NCBI GenBank assembly: GCA_034509425.1
Contig: JAVTVJ010000047.1
Span: 1,736,001-1,800,000, forward strand
Direction: 5' to 3'
Source: Eopsaltria australis
Lineage: Eukaryota > Chordata > Aves > Passeriformes > Petroicidae
DNA: 64,000 nt
In this document: positions 50,701-63,000 of the stretch, in pieces
Position numbering within the stretch: position 1 is the first letter of the stretch
How the letters are laid out: every line of letters starts with the position of its first letter
Notes under the pieces: generated by a model
What the model saw: the letters and a program-made list of their open reading frames with translations, nothing else
Databases searched by the model: none
What the model was told of the DNA's origin: nothing
Program-made: the position numbers and the translations under genes

Positions 50701-53700
50701 AAGAAATAAAGACATACCAGCTCTGTTCCACCAGCACAGCTGTAAATCTGAATGCTGTCCATGAAAGCCAGCAGTGTCACACAGGTGTGAGGAGTGACTC
50801 ACTGCAGCCAGCTGTGCTTACCCCGCTGTGATCCCAGTGGCTGTTTTTCACCCAGGTGTCATTGCTTTGCCCACTAAAACTTGCTGAGTGAATGGAGAGA
50901 AGTTATTCTCTGAGAAGGGTGCTAAGGAAGCGCAGCTCTGCTGGCTTTCCCCATCTGCCCTGTGTGAGCAGGGCATCATGTGGCATCTGCTCAGTGGCTG
51001 CCCTGCATCCCCAGGGCAGCTTCCTGCAGGCAGCTCACCTGCGTGGGGCAGTGCTGGGGAAGGAGAGGAATGAAGTACAGGAGGTACCAAACACGCAGTC
51101 AGGAGCCCACCCCAAGCCAAAGCTGCTGTCTGACCCCAAGCTGCCATCAGGAATTAAATAAAGCAGCCCTGACACACCTGTAAGTAGAAGAAAACCTCTT
51201 TAAAGCCAAGACCAGCAATTAGGCTCCCAATGCCCACCACTTGTCCTGCACTGAGTGTTGGAAGCCACCAGGGCAGTTCCTCCACTCGTCACTTCAGGAC
51301 TTGGGGAGAATGAGTTTGTAAAATGCTACAGAAGTCAAGAGGTTTTGGTCTTTATCATCAGGCAGATGATGGTATGGTGAACACAAAGCCAGCAGCCCCT
51401 TCTCCAGGACCTGTGTGCCTCCAGTTCACAGGCCCCAGCAGAAGCAAAGAGGATGCAGGAATCAGGATTGGCACCTTTTTCCCTAAGCCAAAGAAGAGTC
51501 ACTGATAACACAGAAATACAAAAATCAAATGGCACATGGAGCTTTCAAGGCTGATGCCTGTCTCAGAGTCAGGAGATAAAAACATCCTCTTTTTCATTGC
51601 CGTTTCCACACGCAGAAATAATATACTTACTGAGGCTGATGTCAACAAAGATGATTTCAGGTAACTCCATGGGGCTGTGTATGAAGAATGACATTTCTCA
51701 TCAAGAACAAAAGCATGAGAATCTGCTCCTAAGTTAACATGCCATGCAAAATGAGCTGGAAGTCATCCAGACTGTGAAAGAGCCTACCAGTCTGGAGATG
51801 GGAGTCCTGACCAGCAAAGACTTAGAGACAGCCCAGCTCAGTCCTCTGCTCTCAGATGCTGAACAGAAGAGTGCTGCTCCCTGTTGCTTATGGGGTTTAT
51901 TATCAAAATATTCCTTATATCTGCTGGGGAAAGTTAGATAACTCCCCGCATTTTGCAGTAAGGTTGCCCTTGCCCAGAGTCACCTCACCTACATTTAAGC
52001 ACTTAATTTGGATACCTGAAATTAGGTGTTTAATCACCTTAGACTTCCCTACCTGTCTTTGATGTTGGTGGGCAGCCAGAGTGGGAACCATTCCTGGGGG
52101 TGTCCCAGCAGACCCATGAATACCTTTTTCAGGTTTTCAGGAAGGTCTATCCTTATCTCTCCCTCCCTGGAGCACACCTATGTCTCACAACTTCTAGGAC
52201 TGATCTGACCCCAGCCATGAGCCTAAGTAGTATTGTACTGGCAAGGTCCAGAAAATTCTGTCCCAATCATAAGCTGTTTCTTACCTGTTCCAGTTCATGA
52301 AGCAACACCTGAGTGCCATTCCATACTGGAGTACATGTTCTTTAAAGTCACCTTCTGCTTCTTATTTTGTTAGCAGCCTGCTATCAGGCTGCCTGCTGAG
52401 GATATCTGAAACACGTAATTGTGGTGTTCAGGTGCATGTCATTTACAAGACATGTCGTCCTTGCCTCTAAAGAACACTGTGGTAACTCCTGAGCACTCTG
52501 GAGCCTTTGTCCCCGTGTCACACTGGGACATAGCACTGCAGGACATAAACCACAGCTACTGCAGAGCCTGCACAGATTCCTCACAATATGTGTAATGGAA
52601 ACAGGTGACATTTAAACAGTTCACTTAAGTACTTTTCTAGTCCCCATTAGGGTTTCGTAGCTCTCCCTTATTTAAAGAATAAATTTCTGACACTTAAAAG
52701 GAGGTAAACAACTGTGTTTGAAAGCTTTAACATAAAACAGCCTCAACTCTGCGCTTTCTCTTGGGAAAATGTTCAAATCACTATTAAAATGTCTCTGTTG
52801 AGAATATGGAAATGTTTGGATTCATCATTATATTTAATTTCTAAAAATGGATGCAAGGAACAAAACAGGATCCAAATATACAAACATATGGCAAATGCAC
52901 ACGTACACAGACGCAGTCAAGAAACAACGGAGGATGTAACAAATGTTTGGAAAGAAGTTAGTATCAGGGTAATCCAGGAAAGAACACCCCCCAAAATACA
53001 GAACTTCAGCCACTTCAGCTAAAATGGCACTACCAGCACAGGCTCGTGCATGTTCACAAACACAAGTGAAATGAAGAGGACTGAAATAGTTATGAATCTC
53101 CTTGGATCCATCACAAATCCTGAAAACTGTAGTAATTTCTTATACCCTTGTTTTGCTAAGTAAGGGGGCAGCTCCTGGGTGATTAATAGGGCTGATGATT
53201 TGGGACAGAAACTATTTTGCCTGTGTGATTTTCGCTGGTATTTCTGTGTTCTTTACTGTGTGCTTGGAGACTGCGGGGAGGAGGTGGGTATTCCATCATT
53301 TTGTGCAAGAGGTATGTGGTGTTAGCAAAGCTGTCTGGCTATTTACCTCCCCCTTCTAAAAACCACTCCAGTCTCATCCTTAGGGCTGTGTCCTGAAACC
53401 TGCCTTAGTGTCAAAGATTTACTTAAGAGTAACATGTGCTCTGCCAATGCCAGTGCACCCCAGTCTTTTGGACTGGATACAAGCTATGCTGACCAGATTT
53501 TTAATCTTTTAGCAGTTACTGTTTGACATCCCTTTCAGTTAATGCTGGATAGAAAATAATTCCTTATAACCACATGGTGCTAAATATCATCTCAGTGCAG
53601 CCCAGAAGAGTTTATTAACCATGTGCATCCTGTCTGAGCTGTTACTGATCTTGGGTTCCAGATGTCTAGCACTGCACTGACGTGGTCCCCAAAGCATTTT

Positions 53701-54141
53701 TAAGTTTAAGACAGGACCACTCAGGTGGGAAGGGAGGGCATCCTCCTTGTTATCCTCACTGGACACCACTTCCTCACTGGTCTCTTCTGCTCCTATTCTT
53801 GTTTTTGTCATTGCTTGTATCTCCACTTCTATAACCTCCCTACTTAACCATTGAATATTTTTCCAGTTTGAGAGCCAGCTGGGTGCCCAGCTGTAGGAGC
53901 CCTAATTTGCAGCAAATGGACAAGCCCTCCTGAAGAAGGTGCCTATGGGTCTCCCACAGTCAGCAGTGAGAAATAGGTTGATTCAAGGAATGCTTTACTG
54001 TTATTTGCCATCAGTCAGGTGTCTAAATTAGGTAGATCAACTTCCATCCTTCTGTGTTTATTCTCTTTCTCCTCCTTTCTACACCACATGACTTTTTTAA
54101 CCTATAGGTTCCTAATGTGTTTGTGGCATGATGCTTTTAGG

Positions 54142-54187
54142 ACCACATGGTAACGTGGGGTTTTTTACCACATGGTAATGTGGTTTT
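54142..54187. repeat. 25-bp tandem duplication with inner palindrome
   Basis: ACCACATGGTAAYGTGG occurs at 54,142 and 54,167, a 25-base period, followed in each copy by a T-rich tail. Within each unit CCACATGG and the following GTGG give imperfect dyad symmetry. Confidence 0.85.
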
Positions 54188-54808
54188 AACTTCCAAATAT
54201 TAATCATATTTCTCTGTGTCATTTCTCCTTACTATCAATTTTTCTCATAAATATTTTCAGCTTTGGGAAATTCACCCATTTTGAAAGGTGATTGTCCCTT
54301 CTGCTTTGGCCAGGGTGCAATAAGAAACAGAGACTGTGTTCAGCTGCTGCTCAAATAAAAGGATGCATTGGGTTACCTGGTGGTCCAGAGCCCAGCCACG
54401 CTCAAGCTGCTGTTCAGCCTGATGGATTAGAGCCTTGCACCATGGCACTCAGCACAGAGGTCCCCAGGAAATTCACATCTGCTGCAGACAGACTCTTAGA
54501 CACCCCTGAACATCATAGAGTTAATGCACTCCTTCATCCAGACACTTAATTATTTCCATTTTGCAAGTCAGGCCGCACATGTTTAGTTTTGGTGATTTGT
54601 CAATTTAATTTTGGAGCCAAGGGCAGGAGGCAGGGCGGTGACAGCTGAGAGCATGCTGGCACGGGCCCCAGCAGTGCAGAAGTGTTGCTGCTGCAGCAGC
54701 AGAGAGGGAGGGTTGCAGAGAAGGAGGGCTGCTCCCCGGCTCTCCGGCACGTTCCTGGTACACACCCCTGGTGTGAGAACAGGCTTTGTGGCTGCATTCA
54801 CACTCTCA

Positions 54809-54838
54809 TGCTGATGTCAAGCAGGCTTGACATCAGCA
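54809..54838. repeat. 30-bp near-perfect palindrome
   Basis: TGCTGATGTCAAGC (54,809-54,822) and GCTTGACATCAGCA (54,825-54,838) are perfect reverse complements separated by AG. Each arm contains a TGATGTCA or TGACATCA octamer that resembles CRE/ATF-type sites. Homology beyond the arms stops at once. Confidence 0.95.
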
Positions 54839-55499
54839 CAAAATGTCCCTGAAACATGGGATTTTTCAAGCTGTACCAGAGCTAGATCCATATTTCCAAA
54901 GTCTGTTTTCAAAGTCACTCTCTGATTTCAAGGGCAAATCTGGTGATGTGGTTGTGTCAGACACGTGTGAAGCCAGTGGACTGAGTGCATGCATCTTTCC
55001 TTCACTAGTTAGTTATCCCAGCTGCTGAGGAAAAAAGAGACTGAGCCAAACACAAAGCAGGAATAGTCCTTCCTATTGTGTTACTTCTTTTTTGTCCATT
55101 ACTGACAACAAATACCAAGTAAAACTCCATAGGAGCCTGTGCCACTCCACCCAGGTAGGAAGAGAAAAGTAAATAAAGGGTGCTTTTCAAGAAATGGGAA
55201 TTGCCTTAAAAACAAAGCAGGATTGACAGCTCCATGTAGCATAGTCACAGTATTTATATTCTGCTTTCTGGTGGCAGCATTTGCCAAGGGAAGCCCAACA
55301 AACCCCTAACAATTTCTATGCTGCTGAGAAGATGGAGACAGGCAATGTTACCAATGAAATCATCAGCACTCCAACTGATGAAATACAGGAACTGTTTTGT
55401 ATAGTATCTTCCTGTTAAAATATTGAAACTTTTTTCCTCTTTGTTGGAAGAACTCTTGCTTCACTCACCACCCACTCAAAGCAAAGTTACAGTGGGTTA

Positions 55500-55870
55500 C
55501 CCAGATGAGTTTTGAACCCTCCCAAGGATGGAGATCTCACTGCTTTATGAGGGCTCTGCCACTCCAAGACTCCAGGCTGTTGAGATCTGTCTGAAATCTC
55601 CAGCAACTCCCTCCTGACCACAGAGTTTTCACCATAGAAAGCAGCCAGTTTGGCTGGACACAATTTGCTCTTAGTAAGTCCAGTGGTGCTGGATCTCCCT
55701 CACCTTCTTTTCCTTCAGATGATAATTATGGCTTCCAGTAGGAATTGCTCCATAATCTTCCCAGGAGCTGCAGCAAGGCTGACCAGCCTACAGTCTCCTC
55801 CCTGCCCTTCCTGAAGACAGGAGTGATGTCTGCCTTTTTCCAGTCTGTTTCTCTCTCTGTCCATCTCATG
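55500..55870 (-). pseudogene. CR1 LINE remnant including reverse-transcriptase start
   Basis: The minus strand of the right part reads DWKKADITPVFRKGRE, then W-AL-LLGRLW, matching the CR1 motif in which W, a small residue, and TPIFKKG precede the NYRPVSLTS and GK-ME blocks. To the left (55,620-55,720 on the plus strand) are the reverse complements of the QHGFTKGKSCLTNL and FYDE blocks. The far left (55,503-55,550) has TTTTGAACCC and CCAAGGATGGAGATCTCAC, which resembles the CR1 3' UTR. This is therefore an internally deleted minus-strand copy, or two joined fragments. It has frameshifts and stops and is not functional. Confidence 0.7.
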
Positions 55871-56734
55871 GAGCCCATAGCTACTGTGTTGTGTTCCCTT
55901 TTTCTGACTAAGGACTCAGCTCTGCTGAAACTAATAATGTCTTTGCTCTCTTAGAAGGCATCAGAGACATTCAGCAGCACACCACAGGGGCAGTGTGGAT
56001 GTTGTGTTGGAATTTTGTTTCCAATTCATTTGCTTTGCCAAGGGAAGAACTGTCATAGGGAAAAATTCACCTGGCATGAATTTACTTACTGTCATTCTGT
56101 GAAGGAGCACCCACTGCTTTTCTTAAGGAGCAGCTAGACTATGCTCAGGCTCCCAGTCCACCTCCAGCAGTGTTTGTAGTCACAGTTTTCACACTGACAT
56201 AGGTGTCACTTCAGGCATCAGCTTTCTCTCCCAGTTTAGAATGGTTTTGAACCTTGAGAGAACTGCACCTGCATGTGTAAATATGAGACATATTTTGTTT
56301 CCCTACTGAAACCCCCCAAATTTACCCTTTTGGGTATTAAAGCAGACCTAGATCCTGGTAGAAACTACTCTGAAGTGTTAGAACTGGGGTTGCCTCCAAT
56401 GTGCTGGCCACAAACATAGTGACTTGTCAGCTGGAGGAATGACCAGCTGTAATTAAAACATACATGTGCAAGTATCTCCCACAGCCAGAGTGTCCCTGTA
56501 AAGGATGAACCTCTGGGCCTGTAAAAGGCATCCTGTGCATTGCCTCCCACCCACAGCATCCTCAGAGACAGTGGAGAGCATGTCCACTTCTGGGCTGGCC
56601 CCAACACATCAGCCATGGGGCATGGAGACAGACTCCGGAAAACAAGCCTTAGCTCAGAGCAAAACCTTCACTTTGTCACCACAAATTGGTTGTGTGGTCA
56701 CATCCAGTGGATAGTGGTTAACATCTCAATTTCC
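55871..56734. other. Spacer between two opposed CR1 remnants
   Basis: No gene or recognised repeat. Short open frames overlap on both strands. Confidence 0.5.
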
Positions 56735-57050
56735 AGATGAAAATCTGAGACAAGCAGTGTCCCTCGGGGATCCATATTGGAACCAGACTGTTTAATGCCT
56801 TCATCAATGACATAGATAGTGGGATCAAGCAAGTTTTCACACAACACCAAGCTGAGAGGCACGGCTGACACACGTGAAGGACAGGATGCCATCCAGAGGG
56901 ACCTGGACAAGCTCAAGAAGTGGGTCCATAAGAACCTCATGAGATTTAACAAAGCCAAGTTCAAAATGCTGCACCTGGGTTAGAGCATCCCCTGGTATCA
57001 ATACAGGATGGATGGGGAAAGAAGGGATTGACCAGCCCTGCCAAGGATAC
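56735..57050 (+). pseudogene. CR1 LINE remnant, end of reverse transcriptase
   Basis: The plus strand carries AGCAGTGTCCCTCGGGGATC, TTTAATGCCTTCATCAATGA, CATAGATAGTGGGATCAAGC, AACACCAAGCTGAGAGGCAC, GATGCCATCCAGAGGGACCT and AACAAAGCCAAGTTC. These follow in order the CR1 RT segment that encodes the [29 protein letters not shown] and MKFNKAKC blocks. The FADDTKL catalytic box is changed (an SHNTKL-like reading) and the frame is broken, so the copy is inactive. Confidence 0.85.
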
Positions 57051-60000
57051 TCCATGTATTTTCTTGCTGGGAAGATTTATAGCACAGTAGATGCTGGAGA
57101 GAGAAAATTCCCTGCTCCAAAATCTCTCCAAGTAAGTGAAAGCTATGAAGCACCTTAATCCTCTTACATCTTGTGATGCCTTTTAAGGGCTATTCAAAGC
57201 CCACAGTCAAGAAGCTGATTTTCATCTGAGGAGCTGGCACAACCAAGCTGGTTGGAGTGACATGAGCATTCTCTGGCCTTGTCAGCTTCAGCAGAAAATA
57301 GTTTTTCCCACCAGCCCTGTCTGTCATCTGCCCAGTCCTGCTGTGATATGAGGCAGTAAATGCAGAACCATTTTTGTAGTGCCAGTAAAATCACTGCTCA
57401 CTTCCCTGCTGACATTTCGGGACGTGACACCTTCACAGGGCGGATCACGCTGGGGTTTCCCGTGGAGCTGCAGGAGCGCCTTTGTTTCAGCCAAGGCACC
57501 ATCCAAGCAGAGTAACAAGCTCAGCCTCCAGCAGGGCTGGGCAAGGCTTTAATCAGCCATTTATCCAGCTTATTAAAGCATCTATGAGTAGCAGCAGATT
57601 TGCTGGATCTCCCCCATGTGGGCAATGTGCAATCCCCAAGTCCCCGAGAGTCTGGCAGCCATGCCAGGGCTCCCCTGCACGGGGAAACCAGAGAGCTGGT
57701 ACAGAGCCTGAGCACCATCTTGGTAGCATATAAACTGTGTTTTAAGGTGAAGCACAGCACACAGGGCTTGTTCTGGCACACAGCTGTGCCAAAACACTTC
57801 GAGGCTGGAAACACCAGGTGTAGGGAGTGAGAGAAGGGGGTCTAGGACATTATTTAAGTAGAGAAATCTAGCCTACATGAAGGTTGACTTTGCAAAAATC
57901 TGTCTGCTTATTTGCACTCCCTTGATATTTCCTGTCCTCCAAGCACAGGGTAAATTAGTCATTCAGATTCCATGAGTTATTTGAGCAAGACTGAAAAATA
58001 AATGACAGCTCACCTCCTTCTATGAGGTTGAGTTATTTGAGAAGCAGTGCTGTTTGTGTCTGACATAAGCCTTGCCGTGAGAAATGATGGAGGAGGAGAG
58101 AGGAGATGTTATCGACTGAAATGGAAAATTCCTAAGCTCATCACACTGGAGTTTTCCAGGGGTATCTCAGGGCTTCCAGTGTGTGGAGAATGGATGAGCC
58201 TCACCAACTGAAAATCAGGAATGATAAGACTAAGTCACACATAAAGCCAGAAACAAGACCTTTATTTTGGGTAACCCTTCTTTTCAAACCCTGTGATCAA
58301 CAGCAAACATGCTTCTCAGCACAAGCCCTCTGGAAAAAAGAGAAGAATGGGAAAAATGCCATCAAGTAGATAGTTGAACAGGGTGATAATAACTTGAAAG
58401 GAACTATTTCACTGTCTTCTCAACTGCAGCAAAAGGAGGGCTTTTACCAGAAGCTGTAAACAGTTGTGCATTAGTCAGATTTGATCCAGGCTGTACAAGC
58501 CTCCCTGCACACTTGCCCCAGTAAGTCCCTCTGAGACCTCTCAGTATGCCTCAGATACCAAAGGCATGGCACAGCAGGGCATGACAGCATCCCTCTGCAG
58601 ACACCTCCCAAAATTCATGCTGCTGAGCTCACTGCTGCTGAGGTGACAGGAGTTTGTCAAACAGATGCTGTAATCCAGCACAATGCAAACATTGGCAGAA
58701 GCCCAGAGAACTTCTTCATGTTTATTTATCACAAACTATATTGAAACCTTTCCCAGTGGCTCCTGACAGCTCCAGGTGGAACAGCCAGTGTGAGCTGGGT
58801 GGGTTGATGGTCTTGTACTTGTGTGTACAACCCTCCATCTCCTCAGTCTGACATCTTCCAGTCAAGATCCCCCTCAAGGAGTGCTGGATGAGCATATACC
58901 AGGTGCTTATCAGAAGCCACCAAACACTGTTGGGGACAGCTGTAGTGCCACAGGTTAGTACCATGCCAGAGTGCACCCTGGGTGTACCCTCCATGGGTAT
59001 TCAGGTCTTTTCCCTAGCATCTTTGTTTTAGTGTATGTACAGCTCCATCAATCCACCTTGGGAATGATATTCTAGAGTATTTAGTTAAGCAATGTGCTTA
59101 CCTGGGAAATTCAAGTGCCATTTTTCATGCCAGCCATGATTGTGTCATTGACAATATCCTTCCTCCTTGCTGTGATTACCACCCCAGTCATGTTCTTTTC
59201 CATATTTCTGAGGTTTCCAAGGAATGGAATATCTTCTCACATGGCTTACATATCTTCTTGCATAGTCTTCCCAAGTCTTCTTCATGCAAAAATAATGAGT
59301 AATAATCTTTTTCCAACTATAGGCACAGTTTGACTGTAAAGCTGGTCAGAAAAAAGAGGAGTGCTCCTTTTGTGGTAGCAGCTTGCTTTCTCTCACCTGT
59401 CACAGGGAAACTGCATTTCACACACCTACATTTTGTCTGAGGCAGGATTATTGGGTTTTGCCTTGCCTTTATTTTCCTGCTATACCATTTGCTTCAGAAT
59501 CTGACAGAACTCTTTCAGCATAGGAATGCTTTCAGATGTAGAAAACAAAATCTGTACACTTTAAAAAAGTAGTTTTAAGTGCCTCTTCCCCTGCCAGCAT
59601 ATTTTTAATAGTATAGCAAAAACTTATTCCAAATATGCTCATCATATCATCATTGCAAATCTTGTGCAGTCAAATAACTGGCAGCTGTTGAGCCAACTGT
59701 TTCCCATTTCAAAAAAAACCAAAACTCAAAATTTATTTATAAAAGAAAATGTCCAGTCAGACATTCTTCCCTTTCTGTTCCACAGATGCCTGTTTAAATA
59801 AAACCTCCTTGCATTACTCATTGATAGAGTCCTCTCTGCTCTGCTCAAGGTTTAATTACAACTTTGTCAGAAGTGAGACATAGTAAATAACAACACATGG
59901 TGGATCTGAGTACTGGGGTTTATTAAAGAGCCTAATTTCAAGCTCTTGCCTTCTGTCATTATATCATGCACTCACTTTTCTTCTGCCCCCCAGGCCTACA

Positions 60001-63000
60001 TGTCCCTCCTACAGGCAGGTCATTTCTTCTTCAGTACTCAAAAGTTCATTTTTGGACAGTCACTTGCTCACACATACATACCCAATGATCTGCTGCCTGA
60101 TACTGTTTGTAGTTTAAGATATTTACTTATCTATAACAACTTTCAATAGCATGTTCTTTCAGAGAATGGAAGTTAGCTACAATTACATTTTTTCACTTTA
60201 ATTTCATTCCCTCTGATGAAATTGCTCATCCCGACTATTGACATTTTGTATGGATGATATGCACATTGATATGTCAAGTACCAATGCAAGCAAGTTGCTT
60301 TTTTCTGTGTTAGAAAAGATGTTACACGAGTTTCCATTCCAATGTTAATCTACAGCAGATTGTATGAGGAGATAGTTGAAGCACTACACTGAAGGAAAAC
60401 GCATGGAAAAGATGTAGGAAAAACCATGGGTTTATGCTTTTGACATATTGTCCAAAAGCATCAATCTGCATGAACTTCTTCAGTGCAAGTTTTTAACTTG
60501 AGCAGAGTTCAGCAGTGCTGAGACATTTCAGACAACTTGAGAGAAGATTCTGCAGTTGATGCAAGAGGTAAGGACCTCCTACTACAGCACCTGTAAGAAA
60601 TGGAACCTATTAGTGGTGCTTGTCTGAGAGAGGCTCAGCTTTCACCAGCTGTCTGTGGCAGTAGTTTGGAAATAAAATCCACTTCTCAAGTCAAAGGTGA
60701 ACACCAGGCAGGAGCCAGAGACACCAGTGATGGCTCTAACGAGCACAGCTAAAGGCTGGGGTGGAAGTCAAGAAACTGGAAAACACTTGGCCTGCCAGAT
60801 ATTGGGTGCAGGACTTGATGTCAGGCAACTACTGAGAAAAGCTGGCAGCCTGTGCTATCCAAATGAAGAAACAATTTTCATTTGTTAAATTCAGCTCGTT
60901 TCCCAGCAGTTGAATACTTTCCCACTCCCCCAGTGTGAGGTTCATTCCCATTCTTTTAGGGATGCCTGTTGCACACAGTCCCAAGGATCCTGTTCCACTG
61001 CCAAACTGCTTGTTCAGCCTCACTGTGGCTGCTTCCCTGCATGCCCAGACACAGGTTCAGACCCAGCATGATGGCACCAGTGAAGCTTGTTCATAAAAAC
61101 AAAGAAATTCATTAGAGGATGCGGAGGTGTGAGAACAGCAACCCCCTCTTGGGGTTTAAAAGAGGATCTGACTGATCATGAAAACATCAGCTAAGCCTTT
61201 ACTACTTCAGGACCAAGGCAGAGACACGATTAGCATCTCCCAGAACAAAAGACAAAATTTAAGATCTTCACCTTTTGTGAGGCAAAATAGATCCTGGATC
61301 TTCTTGCTGTCTCTTGTGCACATAGACAAATGCAGATTAATCTCTGGTTTTATTAGGCTGTCAATGGGGCTTGTGAATGATTAGAGGGATGTTCAGCCAA
61401 TGCCTTATTTTCCTCATATTCCAGACTTTTCCAAACACAGCACCTCAGTGCACAACACTAAGGCACAGTAGCTCTGCCCTGGACATCCACCCAGTAATGC
61501 CAGTCCTGATATCTCTGTAGAGCAACACACAGGCTGGGAGTGCAGCGTGCTTGGAAGACGTGGATGTGGTCCTGCATGCTAGAGCAAGGAGCACAAACAT
61601 CCAGGGTTTGGCATTAAAAAAAGCACATGCTCTGGGCTTGACCTGTAGGGATCTGGTCATACTTCTGCCCTGACATGTTCCTGCTATGTGAAGAACTACG
61701 TCTGGCACAGGAGTAGCAGCTGCCTGCCCGCTATTGCATCGAGCCCCATTGCCAGCAGGGAAGCTGATTCCTTTTCTATCAAATAGGGGAGTTTTCTGTT
61801 GGAATAGTCCTGCTTTGCCCAGTTAAATTATTTGCATAAGCACTAGAAAAGAGAGATGGCTGGGGCATGATTCCTCGCACCAACCAAGTAAACCCAACCT
61901 GGTCTTTCAAAGCCAAGAGCCACGAGACGGAAGACAAGGAATGTGTTTTCCTTCTGCTGTGGGAAAACTGGAGGTAAGCAAGCAATATCCTAAGAAATTG
62001 AAACATTTGTTTCTACTTTTAGATTTTTTAGGTTTTAATAGTTAATAATAGAAATAAAAAGAGAAGAAAGAGAGGTAAAGGAAATATATGGATGAAATCT
62101 GTGATGTGGTAAGGCTGATGTTTTGGTGTGCGCATGTCAAATGTGGTTGAAAATTATTTTGATTTAATAACATTTTATACTTCAAGTACAATTCAGATGG
62201 AAACATTCACAAACTTCTATAGTGGTGATTCAGGTGAGAAATAGTTTTATGACTGCAGAAAAATTTAATTTTTATTACTCTCTTAATGAACTAGAGCATA
62301 TGTCACAAGAATTCTCACATACATCATCCTGTCCATGGGCAAAAATGTGAACTTTGAATTTCTACCAGAGAAACTTCTAGGAGAAATTAGATGTTAAAAT
62401 TTTTCCAGCTGTCTTTTCAGCTCTTCTTGAGGCTTGAAACCTTCTAAAAAAGTTACAGTCTGGCCAAGTCAGTTTGTAACAAAGCATGTTATGTTTGACC
62501 TGTGCGGTGCACATTGCAAAGTACTCACTGCATTTTATATTAGTCTTTCCCATAAAATGTGTGAAGGTGAAAGTGTGCCCTTAATTTTGGTTCTCTTGAT
62601 GTATGTTTATAGTGGCCTGTTTACGACAGTACTTGTCTGCATCTGCATGAAGAACAAGATTTAAGAGCATATAAGGGTAGGAAACGTAAGTTTTAGGCTG
62701 AAAAATAATTGCTGTTACATGTGAAATGTCTCCCATGACTTTAAGGGCAGCTCCTTGTGTCTAATCCTGGTTTACATGCTCATAGATGAAAATTACCATG
62801 ATGTGTGGTTAGAAGAAGGTTGTCAAGTAGGATCCCTACAGTCAGAAGGTGTGGCTAAATGAAAAGATGGCTCTAGAAAGACAAGATTTTTCTTATCCTT
62901 ACCTTTCTTTTGTATTCACAGGCTTTAGATATTTTGTAACTGTTCTTTTTCAGTTTGTTTTTGTCCTGCTCATCATCTATTCATTGATCTATCTATCTAT

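Larger units (their letters stand above)
38153..55499. other. Gene-poor stretch
   Basis: The longest repeat-poor block in the window. It holds a short (TG)n at 38,770-38,784, an imperfect AATT repeat near 47,610-47,625, a duplicated 25-bp unit at 54,142-54,187 and a palindrome at 54,809-54,838. Open frames such as 38,590-39,297 (235 codons) and 46,491-46,985 (164 codons), both plus strand, have no recognisable domain and compositions typical of chance frames in locally GC-rich DNA. No RNA gene was recognised. Confidence 0.55.

Noticed and set aside
57410..57700. Second CpG island or exon cluster
   Set aside because: GC is locally raised but CpG dinucleotides are sparse compared with 8-9 kb, and no splice-bordered frame is convincing.
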